In this document: positions 22,823-33,969 of the stretch, piece after piece
Layout: each line of letters opens with the position of its first letter
How positions within the stretch are numbered: position 1 is the first letter of the stretch
DNA from: Megascapheus bottae
Lineage: Eukaryota; Chordata; Mammalia; Rodentia; Geomyidae
Reading direction: 5' to 3'
NCBI GenBank assembly: GCA_024803745.1
Contig: JANJXV010000193.1
Location: 1,054,001-1,118,000 of the forward strand
DNA: 64,000 bases
Program-made: the position numbers and the translations under genes
The notes under the pieces: model-generated
Database searches by the model: none
The model's input: the letters and a program-made list of their open reading frames with translations, nothing else
What the model was told of the DNA's origin: nothing

Positions 22823-25000
22823 GCCATCCAAAGCTTTGAATCAGCTCAAGGAGCTTGGGAGTAGAGTCTATAGGATTCTTTAAATACAGAATCATGTCAT
22901 CTGCAAAGAGGGATAGTTTTATTTCCTCTTTCCCTACTTGGATCCCCTTTATGCTTGCTTCTTGCCATATTGCACTGCCTAGGAATTCTAGTACTATGTT
23001 AAAAAGGAGTGGAGAGAGTGTGCATCCTTGTCTTGTTCCTGATTTTAGAGGGAATGGCTTTAGATTTTCACCATTAAGTATAATACTAGCAGTGGGTTTC
23101 TCATACACAGCCTTTATTACATTGAGAAATGTTCCATGGATTCCTAGTTTCTCCACATCTTTTAACATAAAGGGGTTTTAGATCTTGTCAAATGCCTTTT
23201 CCGCATCTATTGAGACAATCATGTGATTTTATCCCTGCTCCTGTTGATGTGTTGAATTATATTAATTGATTTGTGTATGTTGAACCAGCTTTGCCTCCCT
23301 GTGATGAATCCAGTTTGATCATAGTGTATATTTTTTTTGATGAGTTGTTGTAGACGGTTGGCCAGTATTTTGCTGAGAAGTTTTGCATCGAGGTTCATCA
23401 AAGAAATGGGTCTATAGATCTCTTTCTTTGATGAATCTCTGTCTGGTTTGGGGATGAGGGATATGCTGGCTTCACAGAATCAGTTTAGTAAAGAACCTTC
23501 ATTTTCAATTTCGTTGAAGAGCTTGAGGAGTATTGGTGTGAGCTCTGCTTTGAAGACCTTATAGAATTCAGCTGTGAATCCATCTGGCCCTGGGCTCTTT
23601 TTAAGTGGAAGTTGTCTAATTTCCATTTCTATTTCAGAGCTTGAAATAGGCCTGTTGAGTTGGGTTGGCTCTTCTTGGTTCAGTGTGTGTATGTTAATAT
23701 TGTCTAGGAATTCATCCATTTCTTCTAGATTCTCAAATTTGTTGGCGTAAAGGTTTGAGAAGTATTCCCTCATGATATTCTGGATCTTGGTAATTTCTGT
23801 CGCGATATTACCATTTTCATCTGCGATTTTGTTTATTTCGATATGCTCTCTTCTTTTTTTGGTAAGATTTGCTAAGGGCTTGTCAATTTTGTTAATTCTT
23901 TCAAGAACCAACTCCTTGTTTTGTTGATTCTTTCTATAGTTTTTTTTATTCCAAATCATTTAATTCTGCTTTGATTTTAATAATTTGCTTTCTCCTAATG
24001 GGTTTAGGGTTGGTTTGTTGCTCTTTTTCCAGGAGGTTAAGGTGAGACATTAACTAGTTGGTTTGCCGTTTTTCCAACTTGCTGTTGTAGGCACTCCACG
24101 CTATAAATTTTCCTCTGGGCACTGCCTTTGTTGTGTCCCTAAAGAGTTGATATTTGTGTGCTCCTTATTGTTAAATTTCATAAACAGTTGGATATCTGTT
24201 CTGATCTCTTCGATTACCCATTGTTTTTGATTCAACAATGTGTGGTTCAGTCTCCATGAGTTACAGGGTTTTCTTTGGTGGAGATGTGTGTTCAGCTCCA
24301 ATTTGATGCCTTTATGGTCTGAGAGTGTGCATGGAATAATTTCAGTGTTTCTGAATCTGTCCAGGTTTGCTTTATGGCCTAAGATGTTGTCTATTTTGGA
24401 AAATGTTCCATGTGCTGCTGAGAAAAACGTATATTGTGGTGTTACTGGGTGGAATATTCTGCAGATGTCTGTTAGATCTAGTTGGTCTATATAGTTGTTC
24501 AGTTCTAAGGTTTCTCTGTTGAGTTTTTGCCTTGTTGATCTGTCTATAGGTGAGAGTGGTGTGTTAAACTCACCAACAATCACTGTGTTTCGATCTATGT
24601 ATGGTTTCAGTGTAAGTAAAGTTTGCTTGATGAAGTTTGGAGCTCCGGGATTGGGTGTGTAAATATTTAGGATTGTTATGTCTTCCGGGAGGAAAGATCC
24701 CTGTAGTAGTATGTAGTAACCTTCTTTGTCTTTTCTTACTAATTTTAGTTTGAAGTCTATTGTATCTGATATGAGGATGGCAACTCTAGCCTGTTTATGG
24801 GGGCAGTGAGCTTGATAGAGTTTATTCCAACCTCTCACTTTCAAAAGATGATTGTTTTTGGGTACGATGTGTCTCTTGAAGTCAGCAGAACGATGGCTCT
24901 TGCTTTTTGATCCAACTAGACAACCTATGCCGTTTAATTGGAGAGTTAAGTCCATTGATATTGAGAGTTAGGATTGAGAGATATTTATTAGTTCCTACCA
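22823..25000 (-). pseudogene. L1 ORF2 (endonuclease and RT), broken, copy A
   Basis: L1 ORF2 encodes an AP-like endonuclease and a reverse transcriptase. Endonuclease words NGLNSPIKRHR and LQETH (near 24,850-24,970, another frame) and LSDHKGIKLE are present, but the catalytic GDFN motif reads GEFN (24,569-24,571). RT words [14 protein letters not shown] and [10 protein letters not shown] are present. Breaks include a stop at 23,480, a frame change with stop at 23,219, and TAA near 23,180. The piece ends inside RT at 22,823, so ORF2's C-terminus and 3' UTR are absent here. Bases 22,823-24,797 are absent from copy B. Confidence 0.9.
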
Positions 25001-25232
25001 TTTTTAAAAGCTTTTAGTAGGGCCTGTGTCTTGACAGTTCTTGTGGTCCTTAGATGGTATGCTGTTTAGGTGCCATTTCTTTCCCTATATTGCATTTATT
25101 TTGGTTTTCTATGTATAGAGCATCTTTGAGAATTCTCTGTAGTGTTGGTTTTGTTTCGACATATTGTTGCAGCTTTTCCCTGGAATGGAATGTTTTTATT
25201 GTTCCCTCAGTTATGAATGAGAGCTTAGCTGG

Positions 25233-26233
25233 CTACAGTATTCTTGGTTGGTAGTTATTTGATATAAGGGCATGACATATATGCTTCCAGTCACTTCGTG
25301 CTTGCATCGTCTCTGCTGAGAAATCTGGGGTTATTCTGATTGGTTTGCCTTTGTAGGTTACTGATCCCTTTTCCCTGGCTGCCTTTAGGATCTTTCCTTT
25401 CGTTTCTATTGATCCAGTTCGGATCACAATGTGGCGGTGGGATGTTCTTTTCTGGTCAGGTCTGTTTGGGGTTCTAAAAGCTTCTCGTATCTGGATGGGC
25501 CTGCCCTTCTGGATATTTGGGAAATTCTCTGAGATGATTCCCTGAAGTATATTTCCAATACCATTGACCTCTTTCTCCACGCCCTCCTCAATACCAACTA
25601 GCCTTAAATTAGGCTTCCTAATTGTATCTTGGACCTCCTGAAGCGCTCTCTCATATTTCCTAGATTTGGATTGACTCATTTTCTGTTCTTTATAATACCT
25701 AAATTATCTTCAGCCACGGAAATTCTCTGCTCTGCAATGTCTAACCTGCTATCAAAGCTATCTACTTTATTTTTCATCTCCCTTGCTTCTAATTGCTCAC
25801 TTTTGATGCCTTGCATCCCTTGTTTTAGATCATGTATGGATTTCTTTATCTCCTTGATTTCCTTTTGAGTGGTTAGCTCAGTAGCTTTATTTTCTTTGGA
25901 CATTTGCTGGAGTTTGGTCACGTTTTTATTTGTGGATTCTTTGAATTCACCTATCTTTCTTTGAAAAACCTTTATTATGGCCTCCTTTATGGCTTCTTCT
26001 TTTTCACTTATCACCTTGTTTTTGCTTTCCTGTTGTTCAGGTATGGCTTCCTCCATTATCTCTTTCTTTATATTTTCACATTTTTCATTAATGATGTTTC
26101 TCAATTGCATTTGTGTAGCAATTGGAAGACTCTCCTCTAGGTTTGCCAGTGACTGTTCCATTGTCTGTTTACATTGGGTGGGGGATGTTGTTTCTTGATT
26201 TGACATTTTTCTTGAGTTTCTTGATCTGCCCAT
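25233..26233 (-). pseudogene. L1 ORF1, split by a frameshift, copy A
   Basis: L1 ORF1p is an RNA-binding chaperone. The first frame (25,676-26,233, 185 codons) has a charged N-terminus and a long heptad-rich coiled coil. The second (25,233-25,679) has the RRM-like RKPNLRLVGIEEGVE and the C-terminal domain (GSVTYKGKPIRITPDFS). The two overlap by ATGA at 25,676-25,679. Copy B shares the split, so it predates the duplication. Confidence 0.92.
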
Positions 26234-26789
26234 TTGAAAATGGGAGTAAGATTTCTACTAAATACGATTATAGTTTTTCAGATATAACCAACCTAGACCT
26301 CTGTAGCTGGCAGACACTAGATGTTCACAAGTTTTGATTGGTATTATCACTCTTTCTTTTTGTGCACTTACAGACCAGCCTAATACAACCACTGATAAGC
26401 GATTTATACCCAAAATCATAAGCCTCTCAATCCAATCTCTATTGTCTTTAAGTCCCTCTGAGCCTAGAGAATAATTAACCACCTACATATACAATATTGC
26501 TCAACAGCCATCAAGTGTAGATCCGTGCAGTATAAGGGTTGAAAGACGAGCAGAGATCCAGAGATAGAAAAAAAGAATGAGAGAGGTCAGGGGAGGTGCA
26601 AGAGGATTAACGTAGGAGTGTAAGAATATTGTAGTAATGAAGAAAAGTTATAGCATAAGGATAACTGACCTAAGTTGGTAAGTAGGTAGCATATTTGAGT
26701 ACAAAGTTTGGAAAGTATTAGAATAAAACTTATGTGTTGCTGCACGACTAGCTCTTAGCCCAACCAGTGGCCTCACAGTGGACCATGGG
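26234..26789 (-). other. Probable L1 5' UTR, no gene
   Basis: This lies directly upstream of L1 ORF1 on the minus strand and is not SINE. It is AT-rich with no recognisable coding. Its position suggests the 5' untranslated part of the L1. Copy B contains the first 110 bp before the window ends. Confidence 0.45.
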
Positions 26790-26917
26790 ATGGATCTGTT
26801 TTTCTTGTGTACGTTGAGGGAAAGGGGTATTTCACAAGATGCAGAAGCGAAGATTTCAGAAGCAAATTCTGTGAGTGAATTAGCTCGTAAAAAGCATTTT
26901 TATTTTCTTTTATCTTT

Positions 26918-27110
26918 CTGCCAGTCTTGGGGCTTGAATTCAGGGCCTGAGCACTGTCTCGGGTTTTCTCAAGTCTAGCCCTCTGCCACTTGAGCCACAG
27001 TGCCACATCTAGATTTTCTATCTATGTGATAATGAGCAATCAAACCCAGATCTTCATGGATGCTAGGCAAGCACTCTAGCAAATGCCAAACTCTCAACCC
27101 TGACATAGTA
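26918..27110 (-). mobile_element. IDL-Geo SINE in inverted arm
   Basis: Same insertion as 7,738-7,950, reversed. An (ATC)n tract lies beside it at 27,118-27,140. Confidence 0.82.
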
Positions 27111-27344
27111 ATTATAAAGTCATCATCATCATCATCATCATATCCAAATATCTTTTCTCCTACAAAGAATGAACACTTAACTGTGTCTAATGCTTTTTTT
27201 TTTAATTTCACTAATTCTTCTGTGTTCTTCCCTCTTGCATTTTTTACACTTGACAGCGAAGCTAATCATCAGGAAAAAAGTGATTAGGATACAGAAACCT
27301 AATAATATCCTAGTAGATTGACGTCAAAAATATGTGCAAGATGC

Positions 27345-27540
27345 CCTGTGTGTTTGACCTAGTGGGAGAGTCCTTGGCTACCAAGCAGTAAGCCTCAGGT
27401 TTGATTCCTCATTACCACATACATAGAAAACGCTGCAAGTGGTGCTGTGGCTCGGTGGGACAGCTAAAGCCTAACGAAAGCCCAAGAACAATGTTCACAC
27501 TCTGAGGTCAAGTCCCAAGACTAGCAAAAACAAAAAAAAT
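27345..27540 (+). mobile_element. IDL-Geo SINE in inverted arm
   Basis: Same insertion as 7,318-7,502, reversed. Confidence 0.78.
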
Positions 27541-27828
27541 TCGACAAGGGGAAAAATGCAGGCAGAGAAGGCACTGTGAAGCCAATGTTTTGTAAAGGAT
27601 GAGGGCAATATTGATCCTTAAGTTTGGATCTTACCTAAGAAAGGCTCCTTGAGCCTGAGACCAGATTGGTAGTTGGGCCTAGTGGAAGACATTGGGATTG
27701 GACAAATAAGGTGTGCTGTATACTACATCCACATGTATATTGTGAGACTGGAGGAGAGATTCAGCCTTCAGTATGTCTTTGGTGAGGTCTTTTGTGAGCA
27801 AGGACCTTTGGTCATTGGGCCCTGAAAG

Positions 27829-28111
27829 GTGACCCTGCCTCCCTCACAATGGAACAGAATATGGAACCCTGGTAACCAAGCCACTGTAACTAACAACCAG
27901 CTCAAGCCAGCTCACTTGGCCTGTGGCTCAGGAGGAAGAAAGATGTTGCTGTGCTGTTGCCAAAGGTCAGGAAACTCGAGTCTCAGGCATGGAAGTTGTG
28001 GATGTCTTACTCGAAGATGTACATGCTAGATCATTGCCAAGCCACAAATCCAGTATAACAGAACTTTCTCTAAAGAAGGCCAGGAAAATCCAGGGCAACC
28101 AGATGAGGTAA
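27829..28111 (+). other. Coding-like words in inverted arm, unassigned
   Basis: The plus frame has AQEEERCCCAVAKGQE, which also reads on the minus strand at 45,779-46,024 and, more broken, at 6,848-7,033. It is the same DNA in three places. No family recognised; stops lie close by. Confidence 0.25.
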
Positions 28112-28164
28112 ATTTCTAAGAAGAAATGTATTTGACCCCATCATCCTCCCCACACACTACAACT

Positions 28165-28581
28165 TTCTTTTTTTTCATTTTTTTATTGTAATTAGTAAAA
28201 GGGTTAGATGATATTTGCCAGATAGAAGGTGCATGAATTCACATACATTGATACACTTTCACATGTCTTGGTACCCATTTCCCTCCAACCCCACACCCCC
28301 CACCCGTCTTGGTTTTCCCCCCTTCCCTATCAAATTTCAAATATCCAAATACAAATAAATTCAATGTATCAGATAACAAAGTGAGATACTATACCAATAT
28401 GGGATAACCAAGGGACAGCAAGCGAGGTGAGAGACAACATAGTACATTAAGGACAACAATCATTCATTATATGGCTTTTGTGTCAATATCCTGGAGGTCC
28501 TTTCAATTAGCTTCACATTATATGGCCTTATATATGGCCTTTTGCTCTATTGCCAATCTCTGCTAGTAGAGCCCAAGGTTT
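28165..28581 (-). mobile_element. L1 3' UTR with poly-A remnant
   Basis: A T-rich run at 28,167-28,185 is the reverse complement of a short A-rich tail. It is followed by a conserved 3' UTR with a C-rich block (28,283-28,325), and ORF2's stop comes at 28,582. The same UTR recurs at 31,640 and, more diverged, at 37,236 and 37,886. Confidence 0.88.
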
Positions 28582-30591
28582 CTACTGATTATGACGAATG
28601 AGGAAAACCACTGAGCCTAAGTTCCTTTGAGTCTGGCTTACTTCACTTAATATGATTTGTTCTAAGTCTTTCCATTTCCTAACAAATGGGGCGATGTCAT
28701 TCTTTCTGACAGCAGCATAGAATTCCATTGTGTACAAATACCCCAACTTGTTGATCCACTCATCAACTGAGGGACATCTGGGTTGGTTCCATATCTTTGC
28801 TATGGTGAATAGTGCTGCAATGAACATTGTTGTGCTAGTGGGTTTAGTATGCCCTTGTTTCTGGATTGTTGGGTAAATGCCAAGTACTGGAATTGCTGGG
28901 TCATAGGGGAGTTGTATGTTTAGCGTTTTGAGGCACTGCCGCACTGCTTTCCATAGTGGTTGAACGAGTTTGCACTCCCACCAACAGTGTAGTAGTGATC
29001 CCTCCTGACCACATCCCCTCCAGCATCTGTTGTCATTCGTTTTCCTGATCCTGGCCATTCTAACTGGAGTTAGGTGGAATCTTAGACTTGTTTTGATTTG
29101 CATTTCTTTTATGACCAGAGATGTTGAGCATTTCTTCATGTGTCTATAGGCCATTTTTGTTTCTTCTTCAGAGAAGGCTCTCTTTAAGTCTTTGGCCCAT
29201 TTTGTAATGGGATGGGTGTTACTTTGGAGGTTAGTTTTGGAGTGATTCAGTTTTTTGAGTTGTTGATATATTTTAGATATGAGGCCTTGTTCCGTTGTTT
29301 GGGTGGTGAAGATCTTCTCCCACTCTGTAGGCCTCCTGATTAATTTACTAGCTATATCCGTTGCCATACAAAAGCTCTGCAGTTTAATGCAGTCCCACTT
29401 ATCCAGCCTTTCTCTGATTTGTTGTGATTCTTGGTCCTTATTAAGAAAGTTTCGACCTGTACCAAGGAGGCCTAGTGTATCTCCTATTCCTTCCTGTAAA
29501 CTTGTCAGTGTGTCAGCTTTTACCTCCACGTCTTTGATCCATTTGGAGTTAATTCTAGTGCAAGGTGACAAAGAAGGATCAAACTTTAGTTTTCTGCAGG
29601 TGTTTAACCAGTTCTGCCAGCACAACTTGTTGAAGAGGCTATCTTTCTTCCATTCTATTTTTTTGGCTCCCTGGTCAAAGATTAGGTGGCCATAGGTCTG
29701 TGGTTTAATATCTGGGTCTGCAGTTCTACTCCATTGGACTTCAGGCCTGTTCTTGTGCCAGTACCAAGCTGTTTTGGGAATTATAGCTCTGTAATAGAGC
29801 CTTAAGTTTGGAATTGAAATTCCTCCAGCGCTGTTCTTTCTGCTAAGAAGTGTTTTTGCTATACGGGGTCTTTTATTATTCCATATGAAATTTTGAATTG
29901 CCTCTTCTATGTCTTTAAAGAATGACATTGGGATGTTGATGGGTATTACATTGAATTTGTAGATAGCCCTTGGCAAGATTGTCATTTTCACAATGTTGAT
30001 TCTTCCAATCCAGGAGCACGGGAGGTTTTTCCATTTCCTTAGTTCTGCTTTAATTTCCTTTTTTAGGGTTTTAAATTTTTCATCTAAACGGTCCTTTACA
30101 TTCTTAGTTAAGCTAATTGCTAGGTACTTTATTTTCTTTGAGGCTATTGTGAAAGGATTTTCTTTCCTGATTATTGCCTCGTTCCTCTCAGTGTTGGCGT
30201 AAAGTAAGGCAGTTGATTTGTGAGGGTTGATTTTATGGCCTGCTACCCTTCCAAACCTTTGAATCAGCTCAAGGAGCTTGGGAGTAGAGTCTATAGGATT
30301 CTTTAAATACAGAATCATGTCATCTTCAAAGAGGGATAGTTTTATTTCCTCTTTCCCTACTTGGATCCCCTTTATGCTTGCTTCTTGCCTTATTGCACTG
30401 CCTAGGAATTCTAGTACTATGTTAAAAAGGAGTGGAGAGAGTGGGCATCCTTGTCTCGTTCCTGATTTTAGAGGGAATGGCTTTAGATTTTCACCACTAA
30501 GTATAATACTAGCAGTGGGTTTCTCATACACAGCCTTTATTACATTGAGAAATGTTCCATGGATTCCTAGTTTCTCCACATCTTTTAACAT
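28582..30591 (-). pseudogene. L1 ORF2 RT-to-C-terminus, open 669 codons
   Basis: The longest open frame in the window. Order: RT block with [19 protein letters not shown] (residues 43-61), the catalytic motif LFEDDMILYL (87-96), AGHKINPHKS, the long thumb and C-terminal region, and the Cys-rich [18 protein letters not shown] near residue 530. The family motif is FADD; here Ala is Glu (codon 30,325-30,327), while the two aspartates are kept. The N-terminal half of RT and the endonuclease lie upstream in broken frames, so no full ORF2p can form. Confidence 0.93.
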
Positions 30592-31629
30592 AAAGGGGGT
30601 TTGGATCTTGTCAAATGCCTTTTCCGCATCTATTCAGACAATCATGTGATTTTATCCCTGCTCCTGTTGATGTGTTGAATTATATTAATTGATTTGTGTA
30701 TGTTGAACCAGGTTTGCCTCCCTGTGATGAATCCAGTTTGATCATAGTGTATATTTTTTTGGATGAGTTGTTGTAGACGGTTGGCCAGTATTTTGTTGAG
30801 AAGTTTTGCATCGAGGTTCATCAAAGAAATGGGTCTATAGATCTCTTTCTTTGATGAATCTCTGTCTGGTTTGGGGATGAGGGATATGCTGGCTTCACAG
30901 AATCAGTTTAGTAAAGAACCTTCATTTTCAATTTCGTTGAAGAGCTTGAGGAGTATTGGTGTGAGCTCTGCTTTGAAGACCTTATAGAATTCAGCTGTGA
31001 ATCCATCTGGCCCTGGGCTCTTTTTAAGTGGAAGTTGTCTAATTTCCATTTCTATTTCAGAGCTTGAAATAGGCCTGTTGAGTTGGGTTAGCTCTTCTTG
31101 GTTCAATGTGTGTATGTTAATATTGTCTAGGAATTCATCCATTTCTTCTACATTCTCAAATTTGTTGGCGTAAAGGTTTGAGAAGTATTCCCTCATGATA
31201 TTCTGGATCTTGGTAATTTCTGTCGTGATATTACCATTTTCATCTGCGATTTTGTTTATTTCGATATGCTCTCTTCTTTTTTTGGTAAGATTTGCTAAGG
31301 GCTTGTCAATTTTGTTAATTCTTTCAAGAACCAACTCCTTGTTTTGTTGATTCTTTCTATAGTTTTTTTTATTCCAAATCATTTAATTCTGCTTTGATTT
31401 TAATAATTTGCTTTCTCCTAATGGGTTTAGGGTTGGTTTGTTGCTCTTTTTCCAGGAGGTTAAGGTGAGACATTAACTAGTTGGTTTGCCATTTTTCCAA
31501 CTTGCTGTTGTAGGCACTCAGCGCTATAAATTTTCCTCTGAGTACTGCCTTTGTTGTGTCCCTAAGGAGTTGATATTTGTGTGCTCCTTACTGTTAAATT
31601 TCATAAACAGTTGGATATCTGTTCTGATC
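30592..31629 (-). pseudogene. L1 ORF2 N-terminal part, broken, truncated
   Basis: Frames 30,642-30,824 (words [19 protein letters not shown]) and 30,903-31,382 (words NEIENEGSLLN, KKSPGPDGFTAEFYK) are RT palm and linker. Stops at 30,903 and 30,642 are identical to those at 23,480 and 23,219 in the upstream L1. The element ends abruptly at about 31,629 within the endonuclease C-terminus and joins another L1's 3' UTR. Confidence 0.9.
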
Positions 31630-33785
31630 CCTCCAGCTCCACAGCCCCCACCCGTCTTGGTTTTCCCCCCTTCCCTATCAAATTTCAAATATCCAAATAC
31701 AAATAAATTCAATATATGAGATAACAAAGTGAGATACTATACCAATATGGGATAACCAAGGGACAGCAAAGGAGATGAGAGACAACATAGTACATTAAGA
31801 ACAACAATCATTCATTATGTGGCTTTTGTTTCAATATCCTGGAGGTCCTTTCAATTATCTTCACATTATATGGCCTTATATATGGCCTTTTGCTCTATTG
31901 CAAATTTCTGCTAGTAGAGCCCAAGGTTTCTATTGATTATGATAAATGAGGGAAACCACTGAGCCTAAGTTCCTTTGAGTCTGGCTTACTTCACTTAATA
32001 TGATTTGTTCTAAGTCTTTCCATTTCCTAACAAATGGTGCGATGTCATTTTTTCTGACAGCTGCATAGAATTCCATTGTGTACAAATACCGCAATTGTTG
32101 ATCCACTCATCAACTGAGGGACATCTTGGTTGGTTCCATATCTTTGCTATGGTTAATAGTGCTGCAATGAACATTGTTGTGCTAGTGGGTTTAGTATGCC
32201 CTTGCTTCTGGATTGTTGGGTAAATGCCAAGTAGTGGAATTGGTGGGCCATAGGGGAGTTGTATGTTTAGCGTTTTGAGGCACAGCCGCACTGCTTTCCG
32301 TAGTGGTTGAACGAGTTTGCACTCCCATCAACAGTGTAGTACTGATCCCTCCTGGCCACATCGCCTCCAGCATCTGTTGTCATTCATTTTCCTGATCCTG
32401 GCCATTCTAACTGGAGTGAGGTGGAATCTTAGAGTTGTTTTGATTTGCATTTCTTTTATGACCAGAGATGTTGAGCATTTCTTCATGTGTCTATAGGCAA
32501 TTTTGTTTCTTCTTCAGAGAAGACTCTCTTAAGTCTTTGGCCCATTTTTAATGGGATGGGTGTTACTTTGGAGGTGAGTTTTGGAGTGATTCAATTTTTT
32601 GAGTTGTTGATATATTTTAGATATGAGGCCTTTGTCCGTTGTTTGGGTGGTGAAGATCTTCTCCCACTCTGTAGGCTTCCTGATTAATTTACTAGCTATA
32701 TCCGTTGCCATACAAAAGCTCTGCAATTTAATGCAGTCCCACTTATCCAGCCTTTCTCTGATTTGTTGTGATTCTTGGTCCTTATTAAGAAAGTTTCGAC
32801 CTGTGCCAAGGAGTCCTAGTGTATCTCCTATTCCTTCCTGTAAACTTTTCAGTGTGTCAGCTTTTACCTCCACGTCTTTGATCCATTTGGAGTTAATTCT
32901 AGTGCAAGGGGACAAAGAAGGATCCAACTTATTTTTCTGCAGGTGTTCTGCCAGCACAACTTGTTGAAGAGGCTATCTTTCTTCCATTCTATTTTTTTGG
33001 CTCCCTGGTCAAAGATTAGGTGGCCATAGGTCTGTGGTTTAATATCTGGGTCCGCAGTTCTACTGCAATGGACTTCAGGCCTGTTCTTGTGCCAGTACCA
33101 AGCTGTTTTGAGAATTATAGCTCTGTAATAGAGTCTTAAGTTTGGAATTGAAATTCCTCCAGCGCTGTTCTTTCTGCTAAGAAGTATTTTTGCTATACGG
33201 TGTCTTTTATTATTCCATATGAAATTTTGAATTGCCTCTTCTATTTCTTTAAAGAATGACATTGGGATGTTGATTGGTATTACATTGAATTTGTAGATAG
33301 CCCTTGGCAAGATTGTCATTTTCACAATGTTGATTCTTCCATTCCAGGAGCAAGGGAGGTTTTTCCCTTTCCTTAGTTCTGCTTTTATTTCCTTTTTTAT
33401 GGTTTTAAAGTTTTCATCTAAACGGTCCTTTACATTCTTAGTTAAGCTAATTGCTAGGAACTTTATTTTCTTTGAGGCTACTGTGAAAGGAATTTCTTTC
33501 CTGATTATTGCCTCGTTCTTCTCAGTGTTGGCATAAAGTAAGGTAGTTGATTTGTGAGGGTTCATTTTATGGCCTGTTACCCTTCCAAAGCTTTGAATCA
33601 GCTCAAGGAGCTTGGGAGTAGAGTCTATAGGATTCTTTAAATACAGAATCATGTCATCGGCAAAGAGGGATAGGTTTATTTCCTCTTTCCCTTCTTGGAT
33701 CCCCTTTATGCTTGCTTCTTGCCTTATTGCACTGCCTAGGAATTCTAGTACTATGTTAAAAAGGAGTGGAGGGAGTGGGCATCCT
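31630..33785 (-). mobile_element. Second L1, 3' UTR to RT, fused head to tail
   Basis: Starts in the C-rich part of the L1 3' UTR, about 110 bp short of a real 3' end and with no tail, and runs to the RT region at 33,785. ORF2 pieces are at 32,529-32,957 and 32,864-33,652, with frameshifts near 32,300-32,550 and 32,940. The FADD motif is intact near 33,654. A few percent differences from the neighbouring L1 show it is not simply a tandem copy of it. Confidence 0.9.
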
Positions 33786-33814
33786 GAATGCTACCCCCTA
33801 GCACTTTAATATAA

Positions 33815-33965
33815 AGCTTTGGGCTGTGGCATTTTAAGCACAATTCAACGCTCTGTTTTTTGCTGGTTAATTAGAGGTAAAAATATTATGGAATGTATTG
33901 CGTGGCTGATTTTGAACTGGAATCCTCAGTTCTCAGCTTATCTTGAGTACCTAGGATTACAGTAC
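33815..33965 (-). mobile_element. B1-like/Geo SINE remnant
   Basis: GGTTAATTAGAGGTAAAAAT and CCTAGGATTACAG. Truncated where the L1 joins at 33,785. Confidence 0.65.
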
Positions 33966-33969
33966 TTTT

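Larger units (their letters stand above)
26790..28163 (-). repeat. Inverted repeat arm, third copy
   Basis: The reverse complement of this arm matches 6,697-8,058 and 45,749-47,112. Its right end stops exactly where the T-rich 3' end of a minus-strand L1 begins (28,165). Its left end stops near 26,790, beside what is probably L1 5' sequence. The arm is therefore flanked on both sides by L1 material, which suggests L1-associated rearrangement. Confidence 0.88.

Noticed and set aside
28582..30591. Active L1 or host reverse transcriptase
   Set aside because: The frame lacks the endonuclease and first half of RT, has FEDD at the active site, and no ORF1 upstream.
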